The notes under the pieces were generated by a model, which saw only the letters and a program-made list of their open reading frames with translations, was not told where the DNA came from and made no database searches. From Timema cristinae (lineage: Eukaryota; Arthropoda; Insecta; Phasmatodea; Timematidae): a stretch of DNA of 64,000 bases. Of this stretch, positions 35,986-47,037 are shown piece after piece. The stretch covers positions 1 to 64,000 of the forward strand of contig JBCFYV010000837.1 of the NCBI GenBank assembly GCA_039000515.1. Reading direction: 5' to 3'. Within the stretch, counting starts at the first letter, position 1, and the number at the start of each line of letters is the position of its first letter. Both the position numbers and the translations under genes were made by a program.

Positions 35986-38900
35986 AAAAAAACTATACAA
36001 ATTTGGGAAACAAAAAGGTTCTAAATTCAAAATTGGAAAAAAAGGGGTTTAAAGACGTTAGTGCGGGAAAAGAATAAGCTATTTTTTTCCCCGGATTTGT
36101 GATTGTTTTTGGGGTTTTGTTCCCCACGTTTGGGTAAAAACTTTCGCCCCCACCCCCCTTTCGGCCCCGGGACCCAATTCTTATCTCTTCAATTCTTGGA
36201 AAAAAAATTTCCCTTTTTGCCTTTTCTTGATTCCCCCGGGTTTTTGGGCGCCGTCCCCCCAATTTTTAAAAAAAACCGTAATTCTGCAACCGATGGCGGA
36301 ATCCACCATTTGTAAAAAGAGGAACCCCAATTTTTTTTTAGAGCTAAAAAATCAAACACCCGGGCCAGGGAGGGGGGGCGGGGCCCCTTAAAAAAAAAAC
36401 CCTAACCTTGATTTTTTAAAGATTAAATTAAATTTTTTTTTATAACTTGATTTGTTTGAATGATTTTTATTATTTATTTTTGTGCCATGTGAAAAATTTT
36501 TTATCTTGTAAAAATTTTTTAGTCTTTATCTTGTAAAATTTTATTTTTTTAAAAATTTTAATTGTACCTATGTAATTAAACTTCATGTGATTTAAAAGAT
36601 CTTACTTTTTTAAAAAAATGTCCCGTTTTGGGGTAGGTGTGGGGTTTTTTTAAAAAAATTTTTAATAAAAAAAAAATAAAAAAAAAATACCCCATTTGGT
36701 AAAAAAAAAGGGGAAAAAAAAAATTTAAAGGGAAAAAAATTTTTCTGACCAAAGACTGGAATTCCCCCCCAAAAACCCCCATCCCCCGTAAATTAAATGA
36801 GGGAAGTTTTTTTTACGTCCCCCTGGGGAGGGTATTTTTTTTCTATTCATGGTTTTTTAAAGTTTGTTTAATCTAAATATTAAAAGAGTTCAAGAAAGCC
36901 GGCGGGTTTACCCCCAAAAGGGTTTGAATGATCTAAAGCGTCATTCTAACAATAAAATTTTGGGTTCCCCCAAAAACATGGAAGTTAGGGTTAATTCCGG
37001 GCGGGGGATCGAGGGGATTTTCCCCCCCAATGGTCCCCATTTACTCCGTCTTGTTTTAAAGGGGTTTAAAATTCCCCCTTTAAAAATTAAAAATTTGCTA
37101 TTCTAAAAAAAATTAGCGATTAAATTTTTGGGGCCCAAAGAAAAAAATTATAACAGGGGTTAGAGGGTTTTTGGAAAATTAAACCCCAATGATTTAAAAA
37201 TTTGATAAAATTTAAAAATAAAGTTATTTGTACCAAAAATTAAAACTAGTACGAATGAAAAACCCAATTATTTTATGTATAAAGAAAGTAAACCCCCCGT
37301 TTAATATAAAGGCGCATTATAGAACTTAAAAAAGTTTAAAGTTTTATTTTTTTAAACAACTCGCCTTTTAAATTTTAAGAAGATTTGGGTTTTGGGATCA
37401 ACCCCGTGTGCTGTTGTAAAAAAAAAACCAAAAAAGGGAAAAACTGTTTGCTTTTAGGAGAAGAATCTCCGGCCCTTGGGGGGCAAGTTTTTTGCCCTTT
37501 TCGAATCTGTTTCGAATCATCGAAAAAAAATAGGTAAAGAAAAAAGGGGAAAATTTTTTCCCCCCCAAAAAGGGGGCGAGGTATTTCTACCTGCCAGTAG
37601 CCCCCTTTAAAGTTTAAAATTTCAAATTTAATAAAAATATTTACATTTAAAACCCGTTGATTTGAATTTTTTTTTTTAAATTTGAAATTTTTTTGGGGGT
37701 TTAAAATTTTTTAAAAAAATGAAGCATAAATTTTTGGAGTAATTTTATTTTGTTAAATGATAGTTAAACCCTTTTTGGGAAAATTCTTCCTCAATTTCCT
37801 TTTTTTTAAATTGGGTTTTGACCCCCCCCAAAAAACTTAGAGAAAAAATAAAAGGTTCGTTGTGCTCTTTTAGTGTAAAGGGTGATTTAACATTATGTTC
37901 CTTCGTTTACCCAAAAAAAATTTTTGAACAGCGGGAAAGTGGGGAATGTGAAGAATTCTTGTCGTGCGAGTAGGTTTGACTAGCAAAGGGGGAGCGAATT
38001 TCTCAACCCAGTTATTTCTAAAACCCCGTTACAATCAATGTCTTTAAAGATATTTAAAAATTTCGGCTGTTTGTTTTTTTTTTTGCCCCGTTAACAAAAA
38101 AAAAGAAGAAAAAAAAAACGGTGGTGGGGTTTAATCTCGCTACAAAGTCGAAGGGCGTTGTTTTGAAATTTTCCCTTTTTGAATGCGTTTGAAAAAGAAA
38201 GGGCCGTTTAAAACTTTTGCAGAATGATCAGGGGATTTTGAACTTTTATCTAAAATTGAGAAAAATTTTTCTAAAAAAAATCAAAATACAGAGATTTATT
38301 TTGCCCCAACAAAGGGGGGATTTGACTTTTCGTTTTTTTGGGGGCGGGTGGGTTTTATCCAAGCCAATGTCCTTTTTTAATATCGAAATCAACGTATGCA
38401 ATGTTATTCTTGAAGTGTGTTTGGTATAATTGAAGGACTACAGGATTTTGTTGAGGTAAGTTTTTAAAAAATTTTCTTGTATGAAAAAATCTAACGGGAA
38501 AATATAGTTCTGAATTTAAAAACAATATTTTTTCAAATGGGGAGGCTTTATTTTTTATTTCCCTTTGCCCATGATTTTTTTTTAAATTTAAAATGAGAGG
38601 GGGTTAAATAAAAAGTTTGCTTGCTTTTTATGTTTTTTTTTTTTTTGACACCCTCAACAGAAGAAAATGGTTTAGAATTTCAGTGATTTGAAAGAGAAAT
38701 GGAAAAATTTTTAGCGCTTTGGTGCCACACGGGGGAAAAAACGTGTTTTAAAAAGCACCAATCAGGTTTGGGAGCGATTATCAAACTAAAAACTACTTTC
38801 GGGTATTGTTTTGAGGGGTGTTTTTAGATGTGTTTAAAAAAATTTTATTTATTTGAGGTCGGTTGCCAGGGTCGAAAACCCCGGGGGGATTTTTTTGAAA

Positions 38901-39258
38901 AACAGTGTTTGCCAGAAATTAAAAATATACTTAAAAATCCCCCTGATAGTTTATTTTCCCCCGCCCCAAAAAAGTACCCTAAGTTTTGTTGCGGGACGAT
39001 GCTTTTTTCCTTTTCCCAAAGCCATATAATAAACCCTATTTCCGGGGGACTATGTTAAGGGGGGGGGCAAAATAACCCTATAATTATCGCTTTTCAAGAG
39101 CCCTTTCGCTTTTTTTAAAAAACCCTTTGGTATTCTTTCGTTGTCTTCCGTATTTAAGGAAACTATGTTGCTGAAACCCAAAGGGGAAAGCTTAATTGTT
39201 GTTTTTAATTTTTTTTCTTGCAAAATTTCCCCCAAAGAAAAAAAAGGGGTTTTCCCGT

Positions 39259-40500
39259 AGTGTACGCCCAGGGCCCCAAAATTTTCCCCTTTTCTTTGCC
39301 CCCCCAAATTTTTTTTGGGGTTGGACGTAATCTTTTCGTTTTTATTTTTGCAAATCCTGTTTGAGTACCGTGACCTACTTTCCTTGATTGGTTGTATAAA
39401 TACCCCCCTTTCCCCCCCCCTTTTTGCCCCGCTTTCCCACCCCGGCCCTCCCCCCTCCCCTCGACTCCCCAACCCCGGGGGGGAAATTTGGTTCTTGATA
39501 TTTTTTTAAAAGTTTTTAAATTTGGTCTTTTCCCGGGAAAGGGGGTTTTTTCCCCCAAACCCCAGTTGTCGGGAAAGACCGAAAGAATAGATTTTGAGGT
39601 ATTGCCCGGGAAACCCGGGGTCTTCCGGGCCCGTCAGTTTGACGGGGGGCTGGCACGAAGTTAGCTTGGGGGAAAAGCCTAGAATGAACATCGGTCTTTG
39701 TAAACAAGGCTCTGCCCCGGAACAAGCGCATAAAACTTGCGTATGGTGCTTTGTGGTAGAGTGGGGGAAATTTTTTTCCCCAGGCCCCCCCTCCCCCTTT
39801 CGCCACCCTGAGCCAGTTTGCCGGGGCGAAAAGTGACCCGAAAAACCGGGGGTTTTTCCCCTTTGACGTAATCATCGCCCCCCCGGCGCCAGGTTGGCGG
39901 GCAAAAAAAGTTGGGAAAAGAATAGATGGGGCCCCGCAAGTGGGTGAACCCCTTGACGTTCAGGTGTTTGCGAAAAACTAGCATTCTAATTATCACAAAA
40001 GGGCCCCCGGGAAACCCAGTTGGGGGCCCTCCCCCCCCCGTTCCCTAAAATTGTTTTTTGGGTTTTTTGGGTTTCTGTCGAAATCAAAAAAATTGTACCT
40101 CCCCCGCGCTCTCGGCCCGGAAAAACCCGAGTTTTTTTTATGAGAAAATCATCGGTGTTATGCCCCCAACCCCCGGGCCAGTATGTCGGCCCCAAAGAAA
40201 AGAATGTATTGGGGTTTCATTGCCCCGGGTCGGGTTTTTTTCCCTGGTCCCCAAAATGTCGGCCGACAAGAAAAGGGAATGGATTCGGGGTTTATTGCCC
40301 GGGGAAAAAGGGGTTTTTTTCCCTGGCGCCAGTATGTCGGGCAGAAAGAAAAGAATGATATTGGGGTTCATTGCCCCGGGCAAAAGGGGGGGTTTTTCCC
40401 TGACCCCCCTTGGCGGGCGCAAATTTTTTTAGACAAAAATTAGTAGGGGTGGGGCTTGGGGTTTTTCCCGACAAAAAAGGGAAGTTGGAATCGTAAATAA
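39259..40500. repeat. left terminal inverted repeat of element 2
   Basis: Pairs in reverse complement with about 54010-55325. Shared landmarks include GAGTACCGTGACCTACTT near 39361 with its partner near 55217, CTTTGTGGTAGAGT near 39750 with its partner near 54734, and multiple GCCAGGGAAAAA/TTGCCCGGGGCAA units. Most runs in this copy are lengthened relative to the right copy. Open frames inside it (39050-40474) are shadows of the repeat. Confidence 0.8.
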
Positions 40501-40804
40501 AAACGATGTTACAAAAATTTATTTATTTTTTAAAAAATCAAATTAAAAAATTTTTACGGGGAAAGAGCTTAAATTTTTTTCTTTCGTTTTTCTCGGGGGT
40601 CTTTTTAGACCCCTTATTTAAAAATTTTTTTTTTTTCCAAAATTTCCCAAATTAAAGTCAAAACGATGACTTGCGTGTTAGAAAGTAGCATGATAAAACC
40701 CGGGTTTTTTTATGTGCGTTTCCAAACGTAGTTGTTCTAGGTCGATGACATCCGTCGATTCTGTTTAGCGTGTCCATTACATCCTCGAGAGTGTTTTTGT
40801 TCGA

Positions 40805-41300
40805 TCAGATTGTTGCTATAGTGGCAAGACGGTGTGTCGACCACATGTCCGTCGGTCGAGGCGATTTGTCACGGTGAGGTCCACACTCACAAAAAGATGC
40901 GCCGCTAGGTGCTAGATAGCGACCCGTTTTGATTCCGGCGTTCGAGTTTCTAATTGATGACGACCATACGGCACCGCACATACGTCTCAGAGAGGATTTC
41001 GTGATTAGTTCAGACCTAATCTTTACTGAGGAGGTTGCGTGTTGGTGAAAAACTTTGATATGACCGACTTGTAGGTGAGCTCTGTATTGCCTTTTCTGTA
41101 CGGTTAAACACGGTTGCAGTTCCCTCCACATGTTTCTAGTTGGACATTGGGCTATAGTTGTTCTTGACAATCATGCCGACGAGACTCGCTTGGCGTCGAC
41201 TCCATCCAGCAGAACAATGTGTTGAAAAATACTGTGTGACGGCGATTAGTGGTTTCGCAGGCTTTGCTTTGCTACGGCCAGACGTTCTTGACTTTTCCAT
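40805..41300 (-). pseudogene. unassigned basic protein of element 2, last gene
   Basis: Starts with an ATG at 41300, 41 bases after the TATAAAAA box at 41341-41348. Its N-terminus, MEKSRTSGRSKAKPAKP, is Lys/Ser/Arg-rich and suggests nucleic-acid binding. The first frame ends after about 55 codons. An overlapping minus-strand frame (40805-41170, 121 codons) continues with similarly basic sequence and Cys residues (SLRRMCGAVWSSS). I recognise no family. It may be one gene with a frameshift or two short ones. It lies between the protease and the left terminal repeat. Confidence 0.4.
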
Positions 41301-41340
41301 GATGCTCGGTGGTTATGGCCGGCACACCGCCGGGACACCC

Positions 41341-41348
41341 TTTTTATA
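41341..41348 (-). promoter_or_regulatory. TATA box of the last gene of element 2
   Basis: TATAAAAA on the minus strand, 41 bases before the ATG at 41300, comparable with the 38-base spacing of the ATPase promoter. It lies just past the protease stop codon. Confidence 0.55.
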
Positions 41349-41363
41349 GGCGCACGCGGCTGG

Positions 41364-41573
41364 TTACGGCTCTTGATAAGGCGACATGACTACAGTCTTG
41401 AAAAATCTATTGTTAATATTCTCACACCTAAGCGGCAGGTGGCTGTATGATTGGTGGGCGAGATAGGTTTTGGAAAGTTTTCGCGGAATGTTTGGTGCGA
41501 TAGAGAGGTACCATGAGGAAGGTAATGGCAGCAACGTCTGATGCGATGCTTTGAAGTTGTAGTTACTATAAAT

Positions 41574-41619
<46 letters not shown>

Positions 41620-41913
41620 CCCCCGCTTTGCGAAAAGGGGTTTTTGCGTATAAATGCCAGATGTGACTTTATTACGCGGTGGAATAAACCATAAACTGTC
41701 AAGTATTTTCCACGCCGTTCTTGTCGCATATATGATGGGAAACCAATGCGTCCAGGTTGGTGTGCCGGTTCGTGTGTTGATTGACTTAGAGCGGCAGGTC
41801 GAGATATTCTTGCGGGTGGTAGTTGATCAGCAGGGAAAACACCCAACGTTTACAGAACGGAACCACGGACTTGTTTTCAGCGAATACGTCTTTATGGTTA
41901 TGTGCGTGTCCAT
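41364..41913 (-). pseudogene. adenain-like cysteine protease of element 2, frame-disrupted
   Basis: Virion maturation protease; adenain-type proteases are standard Polinton and adintovirus genes. The N-terminus begins MDTHITIKTYSLKTSPW at 41913, then GVFPADQLPPARISRPAAL near 41841. The expected catalytic-His region (THW) is near 41745 in the next frame, an Asp/Ser/Tyr-Gly stretch near 41690 follows, and the expected Cys region (DVCCHY) is near 41540. The usual CGHYC core reads with an extra Cys, which may be an error. A run of about 40 G (plus-strand C, 41577-41624) sits in the middle and makes a spurious polyglycine in one frame. About 180 codons, normal for the family. Ends at 41364-41366. 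Confidence 0.7.
41577..41624. repeat. long C-run inside the protease gene
   Basis: Thirty-nine C, then T and a few more C on the plus strand. It sits in otherwise normal-complexity coding sequence, next to an ACTATAAATA stretch. It could be a real unstable homopolymer or an assembly artefact. It adds no family-like sequence to the protease. Confidence 0.8.
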
Positions 41914-41934
41914 CTTCAATTATCATCCGTCTCG

Positions 41935-42405
41935 AAGTCCCAGACGATAGAGGCAGAGCAGAAATTCCATACAGAATCCTATGTGCTATGCACATGGTGC
42001 GACCCAATTTAAGTGTTTTCAGTGACGAACACCTCTGTCGTACAGATTACGATGGGTGTAGACGTGTATTTGACTAGAAACTTTTTCTTTTCCGACCCTT
42101 TGACGTAGAAGGTTTCTGCACGCGCTATGGCAGGGGAGATGAGGGATTCACACAGCTGTAATACACATCACCGTAATCCAGGTTAATACCGTGCAGATTG
42201 TTGATATATAGTCGGCTTTCTTTCTGGCATCGGTGGAAAATTTTTAGATAGCGTTATGGATGTTTTTAACACCCAATTGTTGAAAGTAATGTGTCGCATA
42301 CAGATAAAACACTCAGTTCCTTGACGTAAACTCGTTTGTCGTCGTCGATGAAGCTCTGGAAATCCACAATGGACGTCCATGGCTTAAAATGAGGGTGGAA
42401 TAGGT
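41935..42405 (-). pseudogene. unassigned conserved-type Polinton protein of element 2, frame-disrupted
   Basis: About 155 codons between the capsid gene and the protease. Pieces in different frames include SIVDFQSFIDDDKRVYVKEL near 42365-42310, a HGI--DYGDVYYSC stretch near 42190, a VKGSEKEKFL stretch near 42085, and a Cys/His-containing tail near 41990. I recall an arthropod Polinton ORF family with the same order of features (VDFQGF, HGI-W, KG-EK, C--H), but no established function. The exact start and end are uncertain. It may act in the virion or in host interaction. Confidence 0.5.
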
Positions 42406-42429
42406 GCGGGGAAGCCGTTTTATTAAATT

Positions 42430-43746
42430 CCATAATCGGTCACAGACGTTTGCTGTCCTTGTCGATGGTGATGATGTTGGCAACTCCCCGTACACAATAC
42501 AGTTGACGGTTTCGACGAGAGGCTCGGGTGAAGCTCATTTCGATGCTCAGGAACCGTGCCGTCAAATTCAATGCGATGTATGTGGAGGAGGAAGATTAGC
42601 GTGCGTTGAGATGAAAGCCATGAGATGATATCCCTGGGAAGGCTTCTCGTGTGATGTCCGCTTCCCTCGTTTCATGATATGGGATACCCTTCCAGAAAAC
42701 AGCTTGTGGTTAGGACATGGACATAGTGTACGTTTGCAATATATCTGGCTGTAACGGTTTCGTCGGTCTTGTTTTCCCGGTTCAGTGCAGCGAGAATGGT
42801 TCATGCAGTAGGTTTGAAAGTTTGAAAGGGTTCTTGGTGGCGTCTCCGTTGAAGCAGGTTTGACACAAATCCACGATGCACCTTTGGGGTAATTTGGCCG
42901 TGTGAATAGTTGTCCAGCAATTTCCCTTGCACGCCCTGTAGGAATATTGGAGGGTTTTTATTCCACACGGGTGATAGGATATTTTGCGGGACTGACACTT
43001 AATGCTTGGCGTTGTGTCCAACAGTTATAGAAGGTTGCTACTTTAACCACGCCTCCACTAGAGGCCGGCTTAACGTTGTGAACATAAAAGTGAGGGAGTT
43101 TCTGGGACGCCATAAGACTAAAATACCGTCTCTGGAACGGACCACCGGACTCCTGGAGTTGCGGTGCCGTTCAAAGGTATTTATCTTGGTTTAAACACGT
43201 CACGTGTGATACCCCAAAAAATCCACGTATTACTTTTTGTGGGGGCTGAGGACTCTGATGGGCCTCAAATACATTGTGTTGGCGTTAGCCCTCCTCAAGG
43301 TTCCGGGGGTTTTGGCGAACCACAGTCGCGAGTCAAATGCGTTCTTTTGGCTTCGCTGTTTGTAATTGAGCAGCGTCTCACTGTACGCTCTATAAGCATT
43401 ACGTTTTGCTGGGCGGTGATACTAGTTTTTGTTTAAAAACACGTCCACCTGCGTGAATAGAGACATGCAGCAATTGTTGACGGGAAGCGTTCTGATCCCT
43501 CTGTAAAGGCGCCACCATCGGGTTTCATGATTGGCGGCGGAGCTAGAGCATAGTTGTGAAAGAATCAGTATAGAACCTCGCCTTGTCCGGTTAACGTAAA
43601 TTCGATGGCTTGAATATATCGGTGTGGGAAGAGACAGGTTTTGTATGAGCCGTTTGCACTTTCAGACAGGTTTGAGTGGGTGGCCGGATAAGAGATCGAC
43701 TTCATCTGCTGCACACTCGCAGGAACTGAGGGTGTAGAAAAGACAT
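42430..43746 (-). pseudogene. F54H12.2-like capsid protein of element 2, frame-disrupted
   Basis: Structural protein of the presumed virion. It starts at the ATG at 43746 with sequence typical of the family (FLHPQ start). It continues with a KLVSPPS block near 43425, then YPIT(R)V near 42980, a DNYSHGQ region near 42915, and a GDATKNPFKL segment at about 42848-42819. The order and spacing match the roughly 440-residue Polinton proteins annotated as F54H12.2-like, taken to be jelly-roll capsid proteins. I cannot tell from sequence whether it is the major or minor capsid component. Roughly ten indels break the frame. It lies between the FFSGLF gene and the unassigned gene. Confidence 0.7.
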
Positions 43747-43859
43747 TTTAACTGAAAATATTTTAGCTTCTTTCTTGACCTTTTTAAGTAGGGATATACG
43801 ACCTTAGAATGACGTCATTGCTTCTTTACGACGCCCTTTTTAGCTAGCCTGGCCGTTCA

Positions 43860-44140
43860 TCATGTGTGTTGATCTTCTGTTCAGCCTTGCGTTTCAAGTT
43901 TGTTCCAGCCTCGCCGACACGTTGCCGTAGGGGCCTCTTTGAAAGGACGCACGTGATTGGCAACGTCGGAAGAGACGTCGATACCCGTATGAAGCGCTGT
44001 TTTCCCTTGGCTTTAGCCGCCACTTCTCAAGCAACGGTACGACGCTTGAAAAAGTCCACTGAAAAAAACTTCCTATACCATGCCCGCCGTTGATAGGGAC
44101 ACCGTGGTAGATCGAAGATTATTCCTGTTCCGCCTGGTGA
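43860..44140 (-). pseudogene. small FFSGLF-motif protein of element 2, frame-disrupted
   Basis: A short Polinton protein seen between the FY-TLPS gene and the capsid gene. FFSGLFQ is encoded near 44046-44070 just after a run of seven T, and the C-terminus LKRKAEQKINTHD is clean and ends with TGA at 43860-43862. Gly-rich N-termini followed by FFSGLF and a Lys-rich, helical C-terminus recur in this Polinton family, possibly a membrane-interacting or core protein. About 90 codons. The start is not certain. Confidence 0.55.
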
Positions 44141-44159
44141 TGTAGTTATCTTTTGGTAG

Positions 44160-44928
44160 GGACAGTTCATGTTGGAAGCAGCGTCGAAAATGAAGTTTCA
44201 CGCAACTTTCCAAACTCGAATGGTACAGTTCAGTGTCGGTTATTATATTGGTTTCAAGCTTTCAATTTTCCCTTCTTAGCACCGTCATGTTAGTGCAAGA
44301 GTCGTAGCTAACTGTCTTAGTTATGACGTAGAATAGTTTTACGTTTGTTGATACCGACGATAGTACAGCGGTGCCACAATGTCACCCACGGGCTTGATGC
44401 TCGGACGATATCGTGAAGATGTACATTTGTGAGGGCAGGCCTAGTAGTATGTTGGCGGCCGAACGAGTCTTTGTACTTTTATCAGATTGTCTTCGGATGC
44501 CGTAAACAAAGCTTGTAGACTAGTTGGCTTTATTAGAGTAACAGCTGTTTATTTGGTGAAGAAGAGTTACTTCCACTTTTTTGTTGGGTTTTGTGTTCTT
44601 GATTCCAAACTGCGGAATCCCTTAAAAGCCTCTACTGTGTTTAGAGCTTGATCCTTCGTTGGTTAGGGCTGTAGGTTTCCAGAGGGATTTGATTCCTTGA
44701 TATTTGTTCCACGCCGTTAGCGCCACCCAATGGGTACCATACAATATTTTGACCCTCGGGTACGGTGTGTGAAAGGACAGGGATATTGAAATTCTAGCCA
44801 GAGCGATTCCACGCCCTTCGAGTGTAAGCGGTAAGAAGTTGCGATGGTGAAATTCGTGAGGGTATTATTCTTCGGGAAATATCCTATAGAGCTGTCGCTC
44901 GGCAAGTGATGTAAAATTGGTACTTCAT
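44160..44928 (-). pseudogene. FY-TLPS family Polinton protein of element 2, frame-disrupted
   Basis: Starts at the ATG at 44928 with MKYQFYIT, followed one frame over by LPSDSSIGYFPKNNTLTNF. This N-terminal pattern (FYVTLPSNSS with a later PxNT and F) is characteristic of a conserved Polinton protein about 250-350 residues long, sometimes regarded as a candidate penton or minor capsid protein. That role is inference. A Trp/Glu-containing stretch near 44815-44790 agrees with the family pattern. The 3' part is heavily frameshifted, ending near 44160 with a DAASNMNCPYQ segment. It directly follows the integrase. Confidence 0.6.
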
Positions 44929-45935
44929 GGTAGTGCACTGACGTAATGGCTGGAATTCAGAATTAAACTTGGACGTGGTAACCTTTCCACTGCAACGTAT
45001 ACTTTCTTTCTGGCGCCTTTACCCTTGAACACGTTGTATTTTATCAACTTTAAAAAAGTTTCAGGGAGACGTACGCGTTGCAATTCAGGTTGTAAAAACG
45101 TTCCCCTCCCCTTCTTCGCTGTCAAGATCGCGTGTAGTCTATAGACGGACAGGTTTTGTCGCAACACCACGACATACTGATTTGAAAATCTCTTCGCCTC
45201 CAATTGCATTGTAGCCCTTTTCAAACAGCATTTTGGATTTGTTAATACGCTCCGTGTCTCCACTTTTATTTAGGCTTCGAGCTTGGACGCCTTTTGCAGT
45301 AAAGATTATGTACTGACTTGAAGCACGTTAGTTCTGGAACGGCGGGCGATCAATTCAAGGGGCGACTTCTTGGATACTGGAATGCTTGGACCCGTTTGTA
45401 AGCGTCGACTAGGGCTTGAAGGACGTCCACTACCGATACTGTGTTATTTTTGGTAAAGTAGCGCCAACATGTTCCTTTAGAGTTCTATTGAACCTTTCCA
45501 CGTGCTTGCCTTACGTCTGGATTATGAGTGGTGTTAGTAATGCACGTCTGCTTGCTTGAGAAATTTCCGACTAGACGTGGCCTGAACGCTGTCCCTTGTC
45601 GTCTGCTTATAATTAGAGGTTTTACGACCGCTTTGCTTAAAAATGTCCCGAAAGGCGTCTACTTCGCTCCCCGTCTTGATGAAGCGTCCTCGACCAGGCC
45701 ATCTTTCTTAAACACGTCGATGACGGTGAGCAAGTACACTGAACCGTCGTTGTATTTTCTGAGGCTTCGCATATAGTTGAGATCGGCTCTTGCCAGAGAT
45801 CGTCAATATTTGACACCACATACTTGTTGCGTGGAATTTTTTTTAGCACAGGTTTGTGAAGGTATAAAGCGTCCCACGCACGAAGCCATTCTCGTTACTT
45901 TTTCGGATTTTTTGGGACGCTTTTATGAGCGACGC
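44925..45935 (-). pseudogene. retrovirus-like integrase of element 2, frame-disrupted
   Basis: Catalyses insertion of the element. The N-terminal part carries KKIPRNKYVVSNIDDLWQ (about 45846-45793), and the first catalytic Asp lies just beyond, near 45785. A TVIDVF stretch near 45725 and an expected Glu region near 45495 (HVE-RF type, one frame over) complete the DDE pattern. A YFTKNN segment near 45450 is typical of Polinton integrases. The C-terminal frame 44925-45263 has a chromodomain-like segment (VFKGKGARKKVYV) near 45032, also usual in Polintons. About ten indels. About 330 codons, normal for the family. The adjacent F54H12.2-like gene and this integrase are classic Polinton partners. 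Confidence 0.8.
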
Positions 45936-45984
45936 CGCCCCTGCAAACCCTGAGGCTGAGAAGGGGGCCGGTAGGTTAGATGTC

Positions 45985-46662
45985 GGCTAGACGTTCCTTA
46001 AGCTCTTGAACGGCAGCCACCGGTTTTCGTCCATCTCTTCAGTTTCTTCTTCTTTGGGCATTTGCGACGGTGTTGGAAGTGGTTGTGGTACGGGGCGTCG
46101 GATCTCTAATGGGTGGCCAAAGTTTCGGGTTCACAATAAAATCCTTTCGGACGTTTATATTTTGCAGCTCCGTGGAGAAACTCTCGACCAACTGACGGTT
46201 CGCTCTGTGTCTTCTTGCTCTGACCTGATCGTGTGATAAATCTACAATATTGGATCCCACGATGAGGCGTATCTTTGAATACTCCACTTCTCCGTTTGAG
46301 TCCTAAGAGATGCCGTCTCTGGCTTAATTTGTTCTGAAAGGTCAGCTTTTTTACGTGCCTGTGTGGTACAGTATTAGTACAGTTGGGATGGGAAGTACAG
46401 AACTTCCGGGGTGGGTTGGTAGTTGGATGGCGGTTTCAGATGGCGGGGATGGGTGTTGACTTAGTGTAGATAAGCGCTCGCTGAAGCACTTGATGTTTAA
46501 AGTCCATTTAGACTTGTCGTCAAGTTTTAAAGCGAGGATTTTTTCCATTTCTTGTCCATCTCTGGAGACCATAGATTTGTTGCCGAAGCCATTGTTGGTG
46601 GTGTTGCTCGTTAACGGTGTAATGTTTCGTGGACAACGATATATCTTTTTCGTGTGTTCCAT
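45985..46662 (-). pseudogene. conserved Polinton protein with NIVDL motif, element 2
   Basis: Homologue of 10453-10945 and the complete reference for it. Begins MEHTKKIYRCPRNITPL at 46662, carries EMEKILALKLDDKSKWTL near 46560-46505, and further on, in another frame, GSNIVDLSHDQVRARRH near 46260-46205 followed by NVRKDFIVNP. The C-terminal part reaches about 45985 and contains a short helical ELKERLADI segment. Function unknown. The position between the core-like gene and the integrase is kept from element 1. Confidence 0.65.
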
Positions 46663-46664
46663 TA

Positions 46665-46998
46665 TTACTTGTTGAATAAGGAACCCAGGACCCCTGATTA
46701 GAGGATCTAAAAAGTAAGGGCAAGAAACGCTCCTCCTTTCTGAACGGAGTAGTCGTCTCTTCTATCTGTCCAGCACTCTCCTACGTTTGACCAGCTTGCG
46801 CACACCTGCTTGTGAGAACGTAACTTTGTCTTATGCGCTTTTTTCAGCGGTAACGTCCTTTAAAAGTGTTGTAGGCACACTCGCAAACAGAGTCAACAGT
46901 TTATTGTCGGACGTTTTCAGTCAAGCGAACGTTGCTGCGGGTTCATGCGATACATCGGGCACGTAGCAGGGTGCCTGCTTCAGCACTTTGGGACTCAT
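46665..46998 (-). pseudogene. small basic core-like protein of element 2, frame-disrupted
   Basis: Homologue of 10116-10449: same start (MSPKVLKQAP), same length (334 bases each), same Arg/Lys-rich middle, and the same stop position, two bases before the next ATG. Several indels differ from those in element 1, so the two copies were damaged independently. Possible role as a DNA-condensing or membrane-active virion peptide, by composition and position only. Confidence 0.6.
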
Positions 46999-47037
46999 GG
47001 TTTATGAAATGATCGGTAGGGGGAAGTGTCGGTGTTT

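Larger units (their letters stand above)
18841..39258. other. low-quality sequence: pervasive homopolymer inflation, no reliable genes
   Basis: Runs of A, T, C and G of 3-10 bases dominate, and almost every short run seems lengthened. A SINE tail at about 23430-23500 and SINE copy C near 34728-35050 are recognisable but distorted relative to the clean copy at 16371. The left terminal repeat of element 2, at the edge of this zone, is inflated relative to its clean partner near 54000-55325. Open frames here translate to Lys/Phe/Asn/Gly-rich strings expected from such runs. Short islands, for example 32625-32685 and 37920-38040, look cleaner but carry nothing recognised. Confidence 0.7.

Noticed and set aside
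18841..39258. Dozens of open frames of 60-140 codons on both strands
   Set aside because: They translate to Lys/Phe/Gly/Asn-rich strings produced by A, T, G and C runs, have no family similarity, and lie where two internal controls show homopolymer inflation.
39050..40474. Overlapping open frames on both strands, up to 140 codons
   Set aside because: They lie in the left terminal inverted repeat of element 2 and follow its tandem units. The right-hand copy does not preserve the frames.
41364..41846. A 160-codon minus-strand frame with a polyglycine tract as a novel glycine-rich protein
   Set aside because: The polyglycine is the long C-run read on the minus strand. The flanking parts are pieces of the adenain-like protease in mixed frames.
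41654..42077. Plus-strand frames after an ACTATAAATA stretch, as a divergent gene
   Set aside because: They are antisense to the protease and the unassigned gene, whose minus-strand pieces carry recognisable motif order.
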